Made by a program: the position numbers and the translations under genes
Part shown: positions 24,954-33,826 of the stretch, in pieces
Layout: each line of letters begins with the position of its first letter
How positions within the stretch are numbered: position 1 is the stretch's first letter
Notes under the pieces: generated by a model
The model's input: only the letters and a program-made list of their open reading frames with translations
What the model was told of the DNA's origin: nothing
Database searches by the model: none
NCBI GenBank assembly: GCA_900540475.1
Contig: UQGG01000016.1
Coordinates: forward strand, 62,001 to 126,000
Origin: an uncultured Robinsoniella sp.
Lineage (GTDB): Bacteria > Bacillota > Clostridia > Lachnospirales > Lachnospiraceae
Direction: 5' to 3'
Length of the DNA stretch: 64,000 bases

Positions 24954-25718
24954 ATGAATACTGTAATATATTATTTTTCTGCAACCGGGAACAGTCTGCA
25001 CACAGCAAGGATAATTGGGGATAAATTGCATGCAGAATTAATTCCCATGCCGGGGCATATGGGGGTTACCTGCAAAAGTGAAGTGATTGGCTTTGTATTT
25101 CCAACTTATTTTTGGGGACTTCCCGGGACGGTGTCTGAATTCATACAGAAATTAAAGGTGGAGTCAAAAAATCCATATATATTTGCAGTTTCCACATATG
25201 GTGCACTGCATGGCGGCGTTTTGGGACATACAGAACAAGCGCTGAATGCAGAGAATCTGCAGTTGTCTTATGGTAAGGTGATTTTGGCTGTAGCTAATTT
25301 TATTGAAGAATACAATCCCAGAATCGGTTCTGCGAAAGAGAATTTAAAAATGGCTGATCTGGAAGCGGCAAAGGCTGCTGAGGACATCCTGGCAGGAGTG
25401 CACAGATCCGGTTTCCGTGTATCGGTGTGGGACCGGTTATTCTATAAATTATACACTGGCATCAAGATCAATAGGGATGGAGGATTCCATGCTGATGACA
25501 AATGCATTGGATGCGGAATCTGTCAAAAAGTATGCCCCAATAAAAACATAGTTTTAAAGAATGGCCGCCCGGAATTCCAGCACCGGTGTGAACACTGTGT
25601 GGCTTGTATCAACTGGTGCCCGAGGGAAGCAATTCAATGGAGGAGGGTTACCAGGAAAAGAAACCGCTATCACCATCCAGAAGTGGGTGTGAAGGATATT
25701 ATTGGGGAGATGAAGTGA
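24954..25718 (+). CDS. EFR1 family flavodoxin-ferredoxin fusion protein
   Basis: The 254-residue protein has an N-terminal flavodoxin-like FMN domain (YYFSATGNSLHTARII, phosphate loop at residues 5-20) and a C-terminal two-cluster ferredoxin. The cluster motifs are CIGCGICQKVCP (about 183-194) and CEHCVACINWCP (about 211-222), for two 4Fe-4S clusters. It should carry electrons between flavin and iron-sulfur partners in the cytoplasm. GAGGAGAGTGACAAA precedes the ATG. It is divergent from the HxlR regulator. Confidence 0.92.
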   Translation: MNTVIYYFSATGNSLHTARIIGDKLHAELIPMPGHMGVTCKSEVIGFVFPTYFWGLPGTVSEFIQKLKVESKNPYIFAVSTYGALHGGVLGHTEQALNAENLQLSYGKVILAVANFIEEYNPRIGSAKENLKMADLEAAKAAEDILAGVHRSGFRVSVWDRLFYKLYTGIKINRDGGFHADDKCIGCGICQKVCPNKNIVLKNGRPEFQHRCEHCVACINWCPREAIQWRRVTRKRNRYHHPEVGVKDIIGEMK

Positions 25719-26097
25719 TTTTACGAAATTCGCCCGGAAGCATCCCCGTATGCATACAGCAATGGAACAGTAGGAATTTAAAAATCGGAAACGGAAACTA
25801 ATCTGATTGTGTATATAAGCAGTTATTTTTTATATAGAATATACGTCAAAGACAATGACTTCATCGTAGGATTATGTTAAAATTTGATTAGATAAATAGG
25901 GACATTTTGTCTAATGAAGGGTGGAAGAATTGTATTGGTAGAAAAGTTTGCTGAAAAGATAGCTTCTCACTTAGCTGAAAAAGTTAGGGATATATTAATT
26001 TCAAGAGATAAGTGGTGAATTTTACAGACTACGGAGCTATGGGGCAAATGAGTAAGTTATTTCGCGGCGATACTACTAAAAGAAACGGGGCAAAGAT
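25719..26097 (+). other. Intergenic stretch with a promoter and two tiny ORFs
   Basis: A promoter is plausible at 25856-25883 (TGACTT, 16 bases, TAAAAT), followed by the short palindrome GACATTTTGTC. Two small overlapping ORFs follow (separate entries). No recognisable gene lies between 25719 and 25855. Confidence 0.5.
25914..26018 (+). CDS. Small ORF, 34 residues, unrecognised
   Basis: It encodes an amphipathic peptide, VEKFAEKIASHLAEKVRDIL in the middle, rich in Lys and Glu. The start could be the ATG at 25914, or a TTG seven codons later that follows AAGGGTGGAAG. Its TGA overlaps a GTG that opens the next small ORF. The function is unknown and it may be a remnant. Confidence 0.3.
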   Translation: MKGGRIVLVEKFAEKIASHLAEKVRDILISRDKW

Positions 26098-26119
26098 ATG
26101 GAACAGAAAGAAAATATAG
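26015..26119 (+). CDS. Small ORF, 34 residues, overlapping the AraC gene start
   Basis: GTG overlaps the previous TGA, and the ORF runs past the AraC ATG by 22 bases. Its peptide (DYGAMGQMSKLFRGDTTKRN in part) is not recognised. Translation through it could feed the AraC start, which has a poor ribosome site of its own. Confidence 0.25.
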   Translation: MNFTDYGAMGQMSKLFRGDTTKRNGAKIWNRKKI

Positions 26120-27336
26120 TACATTTACTGGAACGGCTTTATGTTACGGCCCAGATTCCTTTTCATGTATTTGATACGGAAGGGAATATAATTATTCAAA
26201 CAGGATCTGCCAGTATTCAAAATGATCCCTTCTATACAGATAAAGATTTGTGGCTGGAAGTCAAAGCCGCGAGCCAGAAAAAAGCAATACCAGTATTCTA
26301 TATAGAAGAAGACATCTTTATTTATGGCAGCTTTTTTGATGACGATAGTAATTATTATATTTGTGGTCCAGCTTCTTTGGCGATGCCATCGGTGTCTAAA
26401 AAGCATTATTATAGAGAACGGCATGGTTCCGGCAGAGAACAATATCTGATACCAGTCAAACCATATATTGCCATAGCCAATATTTTATCGCTTGCGTTTT
26501 GGGGGATTACCGGACGGCGGGTGACGGAAACTGTAATTCTAACTGCAATAGATGAGAAAAATGCCAGTGACCAGATTGAATCAAAAGATGTAGATAAATA
26601 TCAGTTTGAGAAGTCAGAGCGTGGTGCCCAGCATTTGAGTTATCATTATGAACAGCAATACTTAGCTGCGGTGGAAAATGGAGATGTTGAGTTTTTTGAA
26701 GCGTCTAATACGGCAGAGCCAATGGCGATGGAGAAGATTGGGAAACTGGCAGATGATAGTTCTAAACAAGTGGAATATATGTGCTTATCATCAATTGTAC
26801 TAATTACCAGAGCAGCAATGCGCGGAGGACTAGATCCCCAGGCAGCATACGTAATGAGTGAGTTATATATGCAGAAACTTGAACGGTGTCAAAACACACA
26901 AGAAATATTGAAGCTGCATCAGACGATGCGGATTGATTTTGTAACAAGAGTGAGGAGTGAAAAAGATCGAAAGGCAAAAAGGGATTATATTGAAAAATGT
27001 AAAAATTATATTGCCCAGCATGTTCACCAGCCAATCAGAATAAAAGATATTGCAGATATAATTGGTGTCAACCACAGTTATCTGTCTCGTAAGTTTACGG
27101 AACAAGAAGGAATTACGATTGCCCAGTATAATATTAAAGCCAGGCTTGCAGCAGCAGCGAATATGCTCAAATACTCTGAGAGCAGTATTGCAGAGGTGTC
27201 TGATTACTTTTTCTTTGCATCGCAAAGTCGTTTTGGAAATCAGTTTAAGAAAGAATATGGTATCACTCCATATGTTTATCGTAAAGAGAATCAAGTAGTA
27301 GATTTTGTGCTAAAGAGTGAAAAGGAAGATAAATAG
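26098..27336 (+). CDS. AraC-family transcriptional regulator (first paralogue)
   Basis: This 412-residue protein has an N-terminal sensory region unlike the cupin type (LERLYVTAQIPFHVFDTEGN) and a C-terminal AraC double HTH at about 300-400 (IRIKDIADIIGVNHSYLSRKF and IAEVSDYFFFASQSRFGNQFKK). It is a paralogue of the regulator at 29999-31210; both share LERLYVTxxIPF-like starts and an EYMCL/EYMVCTA segment in the middle. It precedes the GH2 gene, whose promoter carries direct repeats spaced 20 bp, so it probably activates that gene. Confidence 0.9.
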   Translation: MEQKENIVHLLERLYVTAQIPFHVFDTEGNIIIQTGSASIQNDPFYTDKDLWLEVKAASQKKAIPVFYIEEDIFIYGSFFDDDSNYYICGPASLAMPSVSKKHYYRERHGSGREQYLIPVKPYIAIANILSLAFWGITGRRVTETVILTAIDEKNASDQIESKDVDKYQFEKSERGAQHLSYHYEQQYLAAVENGDVEFFEASNTAEPMAMEKIGKLADDSSKQVEYMCLSSIVLITRAAMRGGLDPQAAYVMSELYMQKLERCQNTQEILKLHQTMRIDFVTRVRSEKDRKAKRDYIEKCKNYIAQHVHQPIRIKDIADIIGVNHSYLSRKFTEQEGITIAQYNIKARLAAAANMLKYSESSIAEVSDYFFFASQSRFGNQFKKEYGITPYVYRKENQVVDFVLKSEKEDK

Positions 27337-27368
27337 AATATAAAACAAAATAAATAATAGAAAAAGAA

Positions 27369-27450
27369 GTCAAAAAATGTATAAAAAAGTCAAAAAATAT
27401 ACATACAGAAAAGACCATGATGTTTATAATACATATAAACATTATGGTCT
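27369..27450 (+). promoter_or_regulatory. GH2 promoter with AraC-type direct repeats and an inverted repeat
   Basis: GTCAAAAAAT occurs at 27369 and again at 27389, a 20-bp period typical of AraC activator sites. An inverted repeat follows: 27412-27427 pairs with 27435-27450 over 16 positions with one G-T. TATAAT (27425-27430) lies inside it. Confidence 0.65.
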
Positions 27451-27483
27451 TAATTTTATGGTTTAAGTAGAAAGGGGAACGCG

Positions 27484-29991
27484 ATGATAAGACAAAAATT
27501 TAATGACAATTGGAGTTTCTTTAAAGGAGCAGCCAACCCGATGATGGCAGCGTTAAAGGGGCAGAATGCAGAGGCAGAAGTGATTACACTTCCGCATGAT
27601 GCGATGATTCACGAGAAGAAGTGTGAAGATGCAGCAGGAAAGATTCAGACTGGATTTTACCCGGGAGGAACCTATACATATTTGAAGAAATGGCGGGTGC
27701 CAGGGGAAGCAGAGAACCAGACAATTACATTGGAATTCGAAGGTGTGTATGGTGATGCGAGAATCTTTATCAATGGTGATTATGCAGGCAAGAATCATAA
27801 TGGATATGCCGGATTTCAGGTGAAGCTGGATAGTTTTCTGAAATACGGGGAAGAAAATGAAATCAAGGTAGATGTTAATAACACCATGCAGCCAAATAGC
27901 AGGTGGTACTCAGGAAGCGGTATTTATCGTAACGTGAATATCATGTATGGTGATTTACTCCATATTGATGCTGACGGTGTTAAGGTTTCTGTTCCAGAGA
28001 TTAGTGAGGGGGCAGCAGTTGTTATGGTGGACATACAGCTTACGAATGAACATACAAAAAATAAGCTGGTACATATTGTTACAGAGTTATTAGATCCGTC
28101 AGGAGCAAAAGTTGCAGAAGATACGATGAAAGCAACACTTTTTCGCGGAGAAGGAATTAAGACCAGACAAAGAATGTTTGTGAGAGATGCAAAATTATGG
28201 AGTACAGAATCACCAGAATTATATGAATGCAGAATCAATGTGTATGATGGCGATAACATCCTTGATCAGGAGAACATTAAATTTGGTATTCGTTCACTGC
28301 AGCTCGATGCGGATCATGGCTTGCGGATCAATGGTGCAGTGACGAAGCTGCGAGGAGCTTGTATACATCATGATAATGGTGTAATCGGTGCATGTACCTT
28401 AGAACGTGCAGAGGAGCGCAGATGTGAGCAGTTAAAAGCAGCAGGGTTTAACTGTATCAGAAGCGCTCATCATCCACTTAGCAGAGCGATGCTGGACGCA
28501 TGTGACCGCATCGGAATACTTGTAATTGATGAGTTGGGTGATATGTGGAATCATTCGAAGAATACCAGTGACTATTCAATGTTCTTTATGGAAAACTGGG
28601 AAAAAGATGCCCGTGAAATGGTTCATAAAGACTACAATCATCCTTCCGTTATCATGTATTGCATGGGAAATGAAGTGCAGGAAGTGGGAACACCCAGAGG
28701 GGCAGCACTGAATCGAAAGATCTCCAATATGATCAAGACTCTGGATGATACCAGATATACAACAAATTCTATTAATGGTTTATTTGCAGCCGGCAGCAGA
28801 ATGCGTGAAATCATGGGTGATATTATGTTGAAGATGCCTGGCGGTGCAGAAATGATGCAGAAGAAACAACAAGCTGGTGAGGAAGGACAGAAAAAAGAGG
28901 GCGGCAGCAATCAGATGAACAGCATGATGAGTATCATGCGCGGTCCACTGGCAGATGCTTTTGCTGCACACCCGATCATGACGGAGATTATCGAAGAATT
29001 TGCTTCTTCTATGGATGTGGCAGGATTTAATTATTTGACCGGGCGACATGCGATGGAGCATGAGCTCCATCCAAACCGCGTGGTAATGGGAATTGAAACA
29101 TACCCGGATGATATCGTTAAGCTGTGGGATATTGTAGAGAAGAATCCGCATGTGCTGGGTGACATGACGTGGACTGGGTATGACTATCTGGGTGAAGCCG
29201 GAATCGGTATTTTCTACTATGATGGCAGGAGGGGATTTGAACAAAACTGGCCTTCTACATTAGCTTATATAGGCGATATTAATCTGATCGGATATCGCAG
29301 ACCGATTAGTTATCTGAGAGAAATCGTATACGGACTGCGTAAAGAACCTTATATAGCAGTTGAACGGGTTGATAAATATGGACTGGAGTGTATCAGGAGT
29401 GCATGGATGCACAAAGATAATATCGCCAGCTGGACATGGCCGGGATATGAGGGGAAACCGGCAATTGTAAATGTATACTCGGATGCGGATGAAGTGGAAT
29501 TATTCTTAAACGGAGAATCTAAAGGGAAGAAACCTGCAGGTGCAGGATATGAATTTACAGCAAATTTTAATATTGCATATACAGCAGGCAGACTGGAAGC
29601 TGTAGCCTATCGAAATGGGAAGGCAGAAGAAACATGTGAACTTACAACAGCAGGAGAAGTGGTATCTCTCTCAGTGCAGGCAGATAAGACCGAATTGTGT
29701 GCTGACGGAGCAGATTTAGCTTATATCAAAGTATTGCTTCAAGATAAGAATGGTAATGAAAACTTATTTACATCAAAGGAGATCACGGTAGAAATAGAAG
29801 GACCGGCCACGATACAGGGATTTGGATCAGCAGCACCAGAGACGCTGAATCAGTACGATAACCATACGTGGGAAACGTGGGATGGTCAGGTATTGGCGGT
29901 AATAAGAGCAGGCCATGAAAAAGGAGAAGTAAAAGTTACTTTTCGAGCAGAAGGACTGGAAACCCAGCATGTGACATTGCAAATAAAATAA
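27484..29991 (+). CDS. GH2 family beta-galactosidase-type enzyme
   Basis: The 835-residue enzyme has an N-terminal jelly-roll sugar-binding domain (ITLEFEGVYGDARIFINGDY, about 80-100), an Ig-like domain, and a TIM barrel starting with RGACIHHDNG (about 295). The acid/base Glu is in MYCMGNEVQEVG (about 398). The likely nucleophile Glu is in VVMGIETYPDD (about 538). Further beta domains follow (NVYSDADEVELFLNGES) and a C-terminal Big-like domain. No signal peptide is seen. Residues 440-485 carry a low-complexity Gly/Gln/Lys insertion. The substrate may be a beta-galactoside or beta-glucuronide; I cannot decide. Confidence 0.9.
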   Translation: MIRQKFNDNWSFFKGAANPMMAALKGQNAEAEVITLPHDAMIHEKKCEDAAGKIQTGFYPGGTYTYLKKWRVPGEAENQTITLEFEGVYGDARIFINGDYAGKNHNGYAGFQVKLDSFLKYGEENEIKVDVNNTMQPNSRWYSGSGIYRNVNIMYGDLLHIDADGVKVSVPEISEGAAVVMVDIQLTNEHTKNKLVHIVTELLDPSGAKVAEDTMKATLFRGEGIKTRQRMFVRDAKLWSTESPELYECRINVYDGDNILDQENIKFGIRSLQLDADHGLRINGAVTKLRGACIHHDNGVIGACTLERAEERRCEQLKAAGFNCIRSAHHPLSRAMLDACDRIGILVIDELGDMWNHSKNTSDYSMFFMENWEKDAREMVHKDYNHPSVIMYCMGNEVQEVGTPRGAALNRKISNMIKTLDDTRYTTNSINGLFAAGSRMREIMGDIMLKMPGGAEMMQKKQQAGEEGQKKEGGSNQMNSMMSIMRGPLADAFAAHPIMTEIIEEFASSMDVAGFNYLTGRHAMEHELHPNRVVMGIETYPDDIVKLWDIVEKNPHVLGDMTWTGYDYLGEAGIGIFYYDGRRGFEQNWPSTLAYIGDINLIGYRRPISYLREIVYGLRKEPYIAVERVDKYGLECIRSAWMHKDNIASWTWPGYEGKPAIVNVYSDADEVELFLNGESKGKKPAGAGYEFTANFNIAYTAGRLEAVAYRNGKAEETCELTTAGEVVSLSVQADKTELCADGADLAYIKVLLQDKNGNENLFTSKEITVEIEGPATIQGFGSAAPETLNQYDNHTWETWDGQVLAVIRAGHEKGEVKVTFRAEGLETQHVTLQIK

Positions 29992-30008
29992 AGAGTGATT
30001 ACTCTTTA
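29989..30008. terminator. Short shared hairpin between convergent GH2 and AraC genes
   Basis: TAAAGAGT and ACTCTTTA pair perfectly around GATT. Both stop codons lie inside the hairpin. The minus strand has a T-rich tail, so it should work best for the AraC gene. Confidence 0.6.
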
Positions 30009-31210
30009 AAATCAGCCAGTTTTTCCTGATTTCGGTATTTCTGCGGTGACATACCGGTGTGATCCTTGAAAATCTTACCAAAATGACTCTGCGATGGGAA
30101 ACAGAGATAAGCAGCTATTTCAGTAATACTTTTATTGGAGTATTTCAACATGTTAGAAGCGGCTTCTACTCGCATTTGGTGAATGTAGTGGACGATGCTG
30201 ACACCTTCCTTTTGAGAAAAACGACGTGCCAGATAAGAATTATTAATCCCGATTTCTTTTGCGATACCGGCAACCGTAATAGGCTTGTTAAGATTCCGGG
30301 ATATAAAATTTTTGCATGCTTCGATGTAGGAAATTTGACTTCGTTCTATTTGGGACTGTTTCACTTGCTGGGCATAGCTCAAGCGGATATCTGAATGCAA
30401 ATGTAGCATATCGTGGATAGTTTTAGCTTGTTCCAGTTTTTGGAGATAAGTATCACTCATAGCATATGCTATGAGTGGATTCAAGCCGCCTTCAATTGCG
30501 GCCCGGCTCATGAGGGCAAGGGCAGTACAGACCATGTATTCATAGTGTTTAAATGTATTATTTGCCAGTTTTCCGATTTTACCTGTGTGTGCATTCTGCA
30601 GAGAACGAAGTCCGGATTTAATGCCGTCCACATCACCGTCGCGCACTTGTTTTACAAAACGAACCTCCTCTGCATAGTTCATCCGAAGAACTTCTGCTTC
30701 GGAATTATCTAATATGTACTTTTGATATGGATAGACCTGATATTCGGGAATGCTTGTTTGGATATTACTATTAGCCAATATATCTTCATCAGAGAGTTGG
30801 ATACCGGTAGAAAGATTATATAGTATTGAAATCATGGCAAGTAAATCAGGAAAAGAAGCGTGGGAAATATGGAAGCCATCTGATTTGAGATTATGCAGAC
30901 GGGCGTATTTTTTAATACTGTCAGCATCGACTTTTACAGGAGCAACAGGACCAATCATAATGCAAGACTCGTCATCTGTTTTAAGGGCAGCATACAATAA
31001 AAGCGCATTTTCATATAAGAGAGCGGGACGTGAGTTCCTAAGTAATTCTCTAATCAGATATTGACGTAAGGCGGGGTCCGCAAGTATCGGATCAGATGTA
31101 GTATCATAACCGTATTGTGATATAACGGCCATGTTTGTCAAATTGAAATAACGAAATGGGATTTTGCTCATTGTAAATATTCTATCAAGCATTAATATAT
31201 TATCTTTCAT
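29999..31210 (-). CDS. AraC-family transcriptional regulator (second paralogue)
   Basis: The 403-residue protein is a paralogue of 26098-27336. A non-cupin sensory region starts with LDRIFTMSKIPFRYFNL. The C-terminal AraC double HTH is at about 295-395 (ITVAGIAKEIGINNSYLARRF and ITEIAAYLCFPSQSHFGKIFK). It is divergent from the GH3 gene; the gap holds two AAAATACGATA repeats 20 bp apart, so GH3/GPH is its likely target. GGAGGAACT lies before the ATG. Confidence 0.92.
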   Translation of the reverse strand: MKDNILMLDRIFTMSKIPFRYFNLTNMAVISQYGYDTTSDPILADPALRQYLIRELLRNSRPALLYENALLLYAALKTDDESCIMIGPVAPVKVDADSIKKYARLHNLKSDGFHISHASFPDLLAMISILYNLSTGIQLSDEDILANSNIQTSIPEYQVYPYQKYILDNSEAEVLRMNYAEEVRFVKQVRDGDVDGIKSGLRSLQNAHTGKIGKLANNTFKHYEYMVCTALALMSRAAIEGGLNPLIAYAMSDTYLQKLEQAKTIHDMLHLHSDIRLSYAQQVKQSQIERSQISYIEACKNFISRNLNKPITVAGIAKEIGINNSYLARRFSQKEGVSIVHYIHQMRVEAASNMLKYSNKSITEIAAYLCFPSQSHFGKIFKDHTGMSPQKYRNQEKLADFKE

Positions 31211-31312
31211 AGTTCCTCCACTATTTTATACTTATCGAATTACGAATGTCCGATAAGATATACTGCATGTTTAGTATAGCAAAAATTTTATATACTATCA
31301 AGAAAATGGGCA

Positions 31313-31371
31313 AAAATACGATAAATATGTATAAAATACGATATATGAAAGAGTGGGAGGAATCTTATAAT
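31313..31371 (+). promoter_or_regulatory. GH3 promoter with 20-bp spaced direct repeats
   Basis: AAAATACGATA occurs at 31313-31323 and 31333-31343, exactly 20 bp apart. The second copy covers the -35 position of a TATAAT at 31366-31371, a class II AraC activator layout. Confidence 0.6.
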
Positions 31372-31414
31372 GAATACAAATAAAAAGGCAATGCAGGATA
31401 AGGAGGAAGTATGA
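31370..31414 (+). CDS. Possible 14-codon leader ORF coupled to GH3
   Basis: GGGAGG stands 9 bases before the ATG. The ORF MNTNKKAMQDKEEV stops with ATGA overlapping the GH3 start. It conflicts with the TATAAT at 31366 being the only promoter, because that would remove its ribosome site from the mRNA. Confidence 0.3.
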   Translation: MNTNKKAMQDKEEV

Positions 31415-33798
31415 AAAAGGAAGAAGTAAAAAAGCAGGCACAATTAATACTTGCAGATCTGTCCCTGGAGCAAAAAATAGGACAGGTGCAATGTATGTTT
31501 GCAGGAGGGATGGTTCCTAATGAGATACTTGAACGGTTCCCGGGCGGTTTAGGAGAACTGGCATTAATTATCGGCACAGAAGGGAAAGAGGTTAATGCTG
31601 AAAGAGCAAAGGCACAGCAGGATATTATTGTAAAGAATTGCGGTATACCTGCACTTCGACATGTAGAGGCATTGACGGGAGTATTGGCGCCAGATACGAC
31701 TATATTTCCGGCTGCGATTGGTATGGGAGCTACATGGAATCCGGAAAACGTAGAAAAGATGGCCGATATTGCAAGAAAACAGATGTTAGTAATTGGTATC
31801 CGTCAGGCTCTTTCACCGGTTATGGACGTTGCCAGAGATCCAAGATGGAGAAGAGTGGGGGAAACATATGGAGAAGATCCGACCCTTTGTGCGGCAATGA
31901 GTGTGGCTTATACGAAAGGACTGCAGACAGACGATTTGGAAAACGGAGCCGTTGCAACAGGAAAGCACTTTCTGGGGTATGGTTTGAGTCAGGGCGGACT
32001 TAACATGGCGGCAAATTCTATTCCTGCCAGAGAATTACGAGAAGTATATGCAAAACCATTTCAAGCCGCGATTTCAGAGGCCGGCTTGGGATCAGTAATG
32101 AACTCCTATGGGACCATTGATGGGGAAATGGTCATTGGTTCAAAAGCAATTATGACCGATTTGCTTCGAAATGAGATGGGATTTGACGGTATCATGGTCT
32201 CGGATTATATGTCCATCGATCGTATGGTCGATTTGAAGATTAGTGAAGGTCCGTTGGAAGGGGCAATGCAGGCTTTAAAGTCAGGCATGGATTCTGAGCT
32301 TCCCAAACCTTATGGATATGCAGGAGAATTATCAAAGGCGATTGAAGAAGGGGAATTTGACATTAAATATCTGGATCAGGCCGTTCTAAGGATGTTGGAA
32401 ACAAAAATAAAATTAGGTCTGTTAGAGCAGCCATACATAAGGGAAGAGTTGATGGAGGAGGCCTACGATAGTGCACAGACAGTTGCAGCCAGTTTAAAAG
32501 CAGCGAGGGAATCTATCGTTATGTTGAAAAATGACGGGATCTTGCCGCTTGGTAAGAATACAAAGAAAATTGCAGTAATTGGGCCCCATGCAGACAGCCT
32601 ACGTCTATTGTTTGGATGTTATACATTCCCGGCTCAGATTGACAGAGATTTATCAGGGGCAATGAGTGATATGCCTGGTATGGCTGGTGCAGGCGCCGAT
32701 AAACGAGACAATGCGAACCGAATGCCTTATTTGGAGGGGTGCACCGTCCGTGGGACATCCCCTGTCATTGAAGAAACATTAAGGGAAATCTATGGTGACA
32801 GAACACCGACCATACTGACAGCGATTAGGGAAAAGTGTCGTGAATCCAAGATTACTTACGAAAAAGGGTGCGATGTAGCAGGAACCGATAAAGGTGGATT
32901 TGAAAAAGCCATAGAAGCAGCAAAATCAGCCGATGTTGTTATTTTAGTGCTTGGCGGAAAATATGGCTGGGGAACGAACTGCACGACAGGTGAAGGAATA
33001 GATTGCGATAACATTGGTTTGCCGGGAGTGCAGGAAGAGCTGGCAAAATCAATTTTTGAAACAAGTGTACCGACCGTGTTTGTCCATATGGATGCAAAAC
33101 CTCTGTCAAGTGAATATATTGCTGGTCATTACCCGGCAATTCTGGAAAACTGGTATCCCGGCGAGACAGGTGGAAGTGCGCTTGCAGATGTGCTGTTTGG
33201 GGATTATAACCCCGGCGGTAAAATGCCGATGACAGCAGCAAGGAATACCGGGCAGATCCCAATTCATGCTTCAACTCAAAATGGAAGTGGGTATTGTGGT
33301 GAAGAAGGAATGGTAATTGCCAAGTATGTGGAAGGATCTAAGGCGCCGCTATATTACTTTGGAGAGGGAAAGAGTTATACAACATTTGAATATACCAATA
33401 TACAAGTGACAGATAAAGCAGAGGCATCAAGTATTCTTCATATTTCCTGTGATGTAACGAATACTGGTGAGAGAGACGGAGAGGAGGTAATACAGCTTTA
33501 TGTAAGAGATGAATTGGCATCAATGGTTCGCCCCGCTCAGGAATTGGCAGGTTTTTACCGGGTAAAATTAGCAGTTGGTGAAACAAAAAAAGTACAATTC
33601 GAAATGAAGGTCAGCCAATTGGCATTTTTAAATACTGAGATGAAATGGATTATTGAGTCAGGGAAGATGACTGTACGGATTGGTGCTTCTGCAAAAGATA
33701 TAAGACTTACAGAAACATTTGAAATCACCAATAGTGCAGAGGTTGATGGAAGGACCAGAGGCTTTTATGCCAAAGCATGGGAGAGTAAGAACCTATAA
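31411..33798 (+). CDS. GH3 family beta-glycosidase
   Basis: The 795-residue enzyme has a GH3 barrel domain beginning LSLEQKIGQVQCMF, the R-x-G-E motif DPRWRRVGETYGEDP (about 147-161), the KH(F) substrate loop TGKHFLGYG, and nucleophile Asp in GIMVSDYMSIDR (about residue 269). The alpha/beta sandwich starts near 380 (ARESIVMLKNDGILPLG), and a fibronectin III-like domain ends the protein (ISCDVTNTGERDGEEVIQLY). No signal peptide is present, so it works on imported oligosaccharides. GATAAGGAGGAAGT precedes the ATG. It likely shares an operon with the GPH transporter 28 bases downstream. Confidence 0.94.
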   Translation: MKKEEVKKQAQLILADLSLEQKIGQVQCMFAGGMVPNEILERFPGGLGELALIIGTEGKEVNAERAKAQQDIIVKNCGIPALRHVEALTGVLAPDTTIFPAAIGMGATWNPENVEKMADIARKQMLVIGIRQALSPVMDVARDPRWRRVGETYGEDPTLCAAMSVAYTKGLQTDDLENGAVATGKHFLGYGLSQGGLNMAANSIPARELREVYAKPFQAAISEAGLGSVMNSYGTIDGEMVIGSKAIMTDLLRNEMGFDGIMVSDYMSIDRMVDLKISEGPLEGAMQALKSGMDSELPKPYGYAGELSKAIEEGEFDIKYLDQAVLRMLETKIKLGLLEQPYIREELMEEAYDSAQTVAASLKAARESIVMLKNDGILPLGKNTKKIAVIGPHADSLRLLFGCYTFPAQIDRDLSGAMSDMPGMAGAGADKRDNANRMPYLEGCTVRGTSPVIEETLREIYGDRTPTILTAIREKCRESKITYEKGCDVAGTDKGGFEKAIEAAKSADVVILVLGGKYGWGTNCTTGEGIDCDNIGLPGVQEELAKSIFETSVPTVFVHMDAKPLSSEYIAGHYPAILENWYPGETGGSALADVLFGDYNPGGKMPMTAARNTGQIPIHASTQNGSGYCGEEGMVIAKYVEGSKAPLYYFGEGKSYTTFEYTNIQVTDKAEASSILHISCDVTNTGERDGEEVIQLYVRDELASMVRPAQELAGFYRVKLAVGETKKVQFEMKVSQLAFLNTEMKWIIESGKMTVRIGASAKDIRLTETFEITNSAEVDGRTRGFYAKAWESKNL

Positions 33799-33826
33799 AA
33801 TGTAAAGGGTTAAGGAGGAATTAAAA

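Noticed and set aside
28780..29244. Minus-strand ORF of 154 residues in the GH2 gene
   Set aside because: Covers the catalytic region of the GH2 enzyme in antisense and shows His/Cys-rich random composition.
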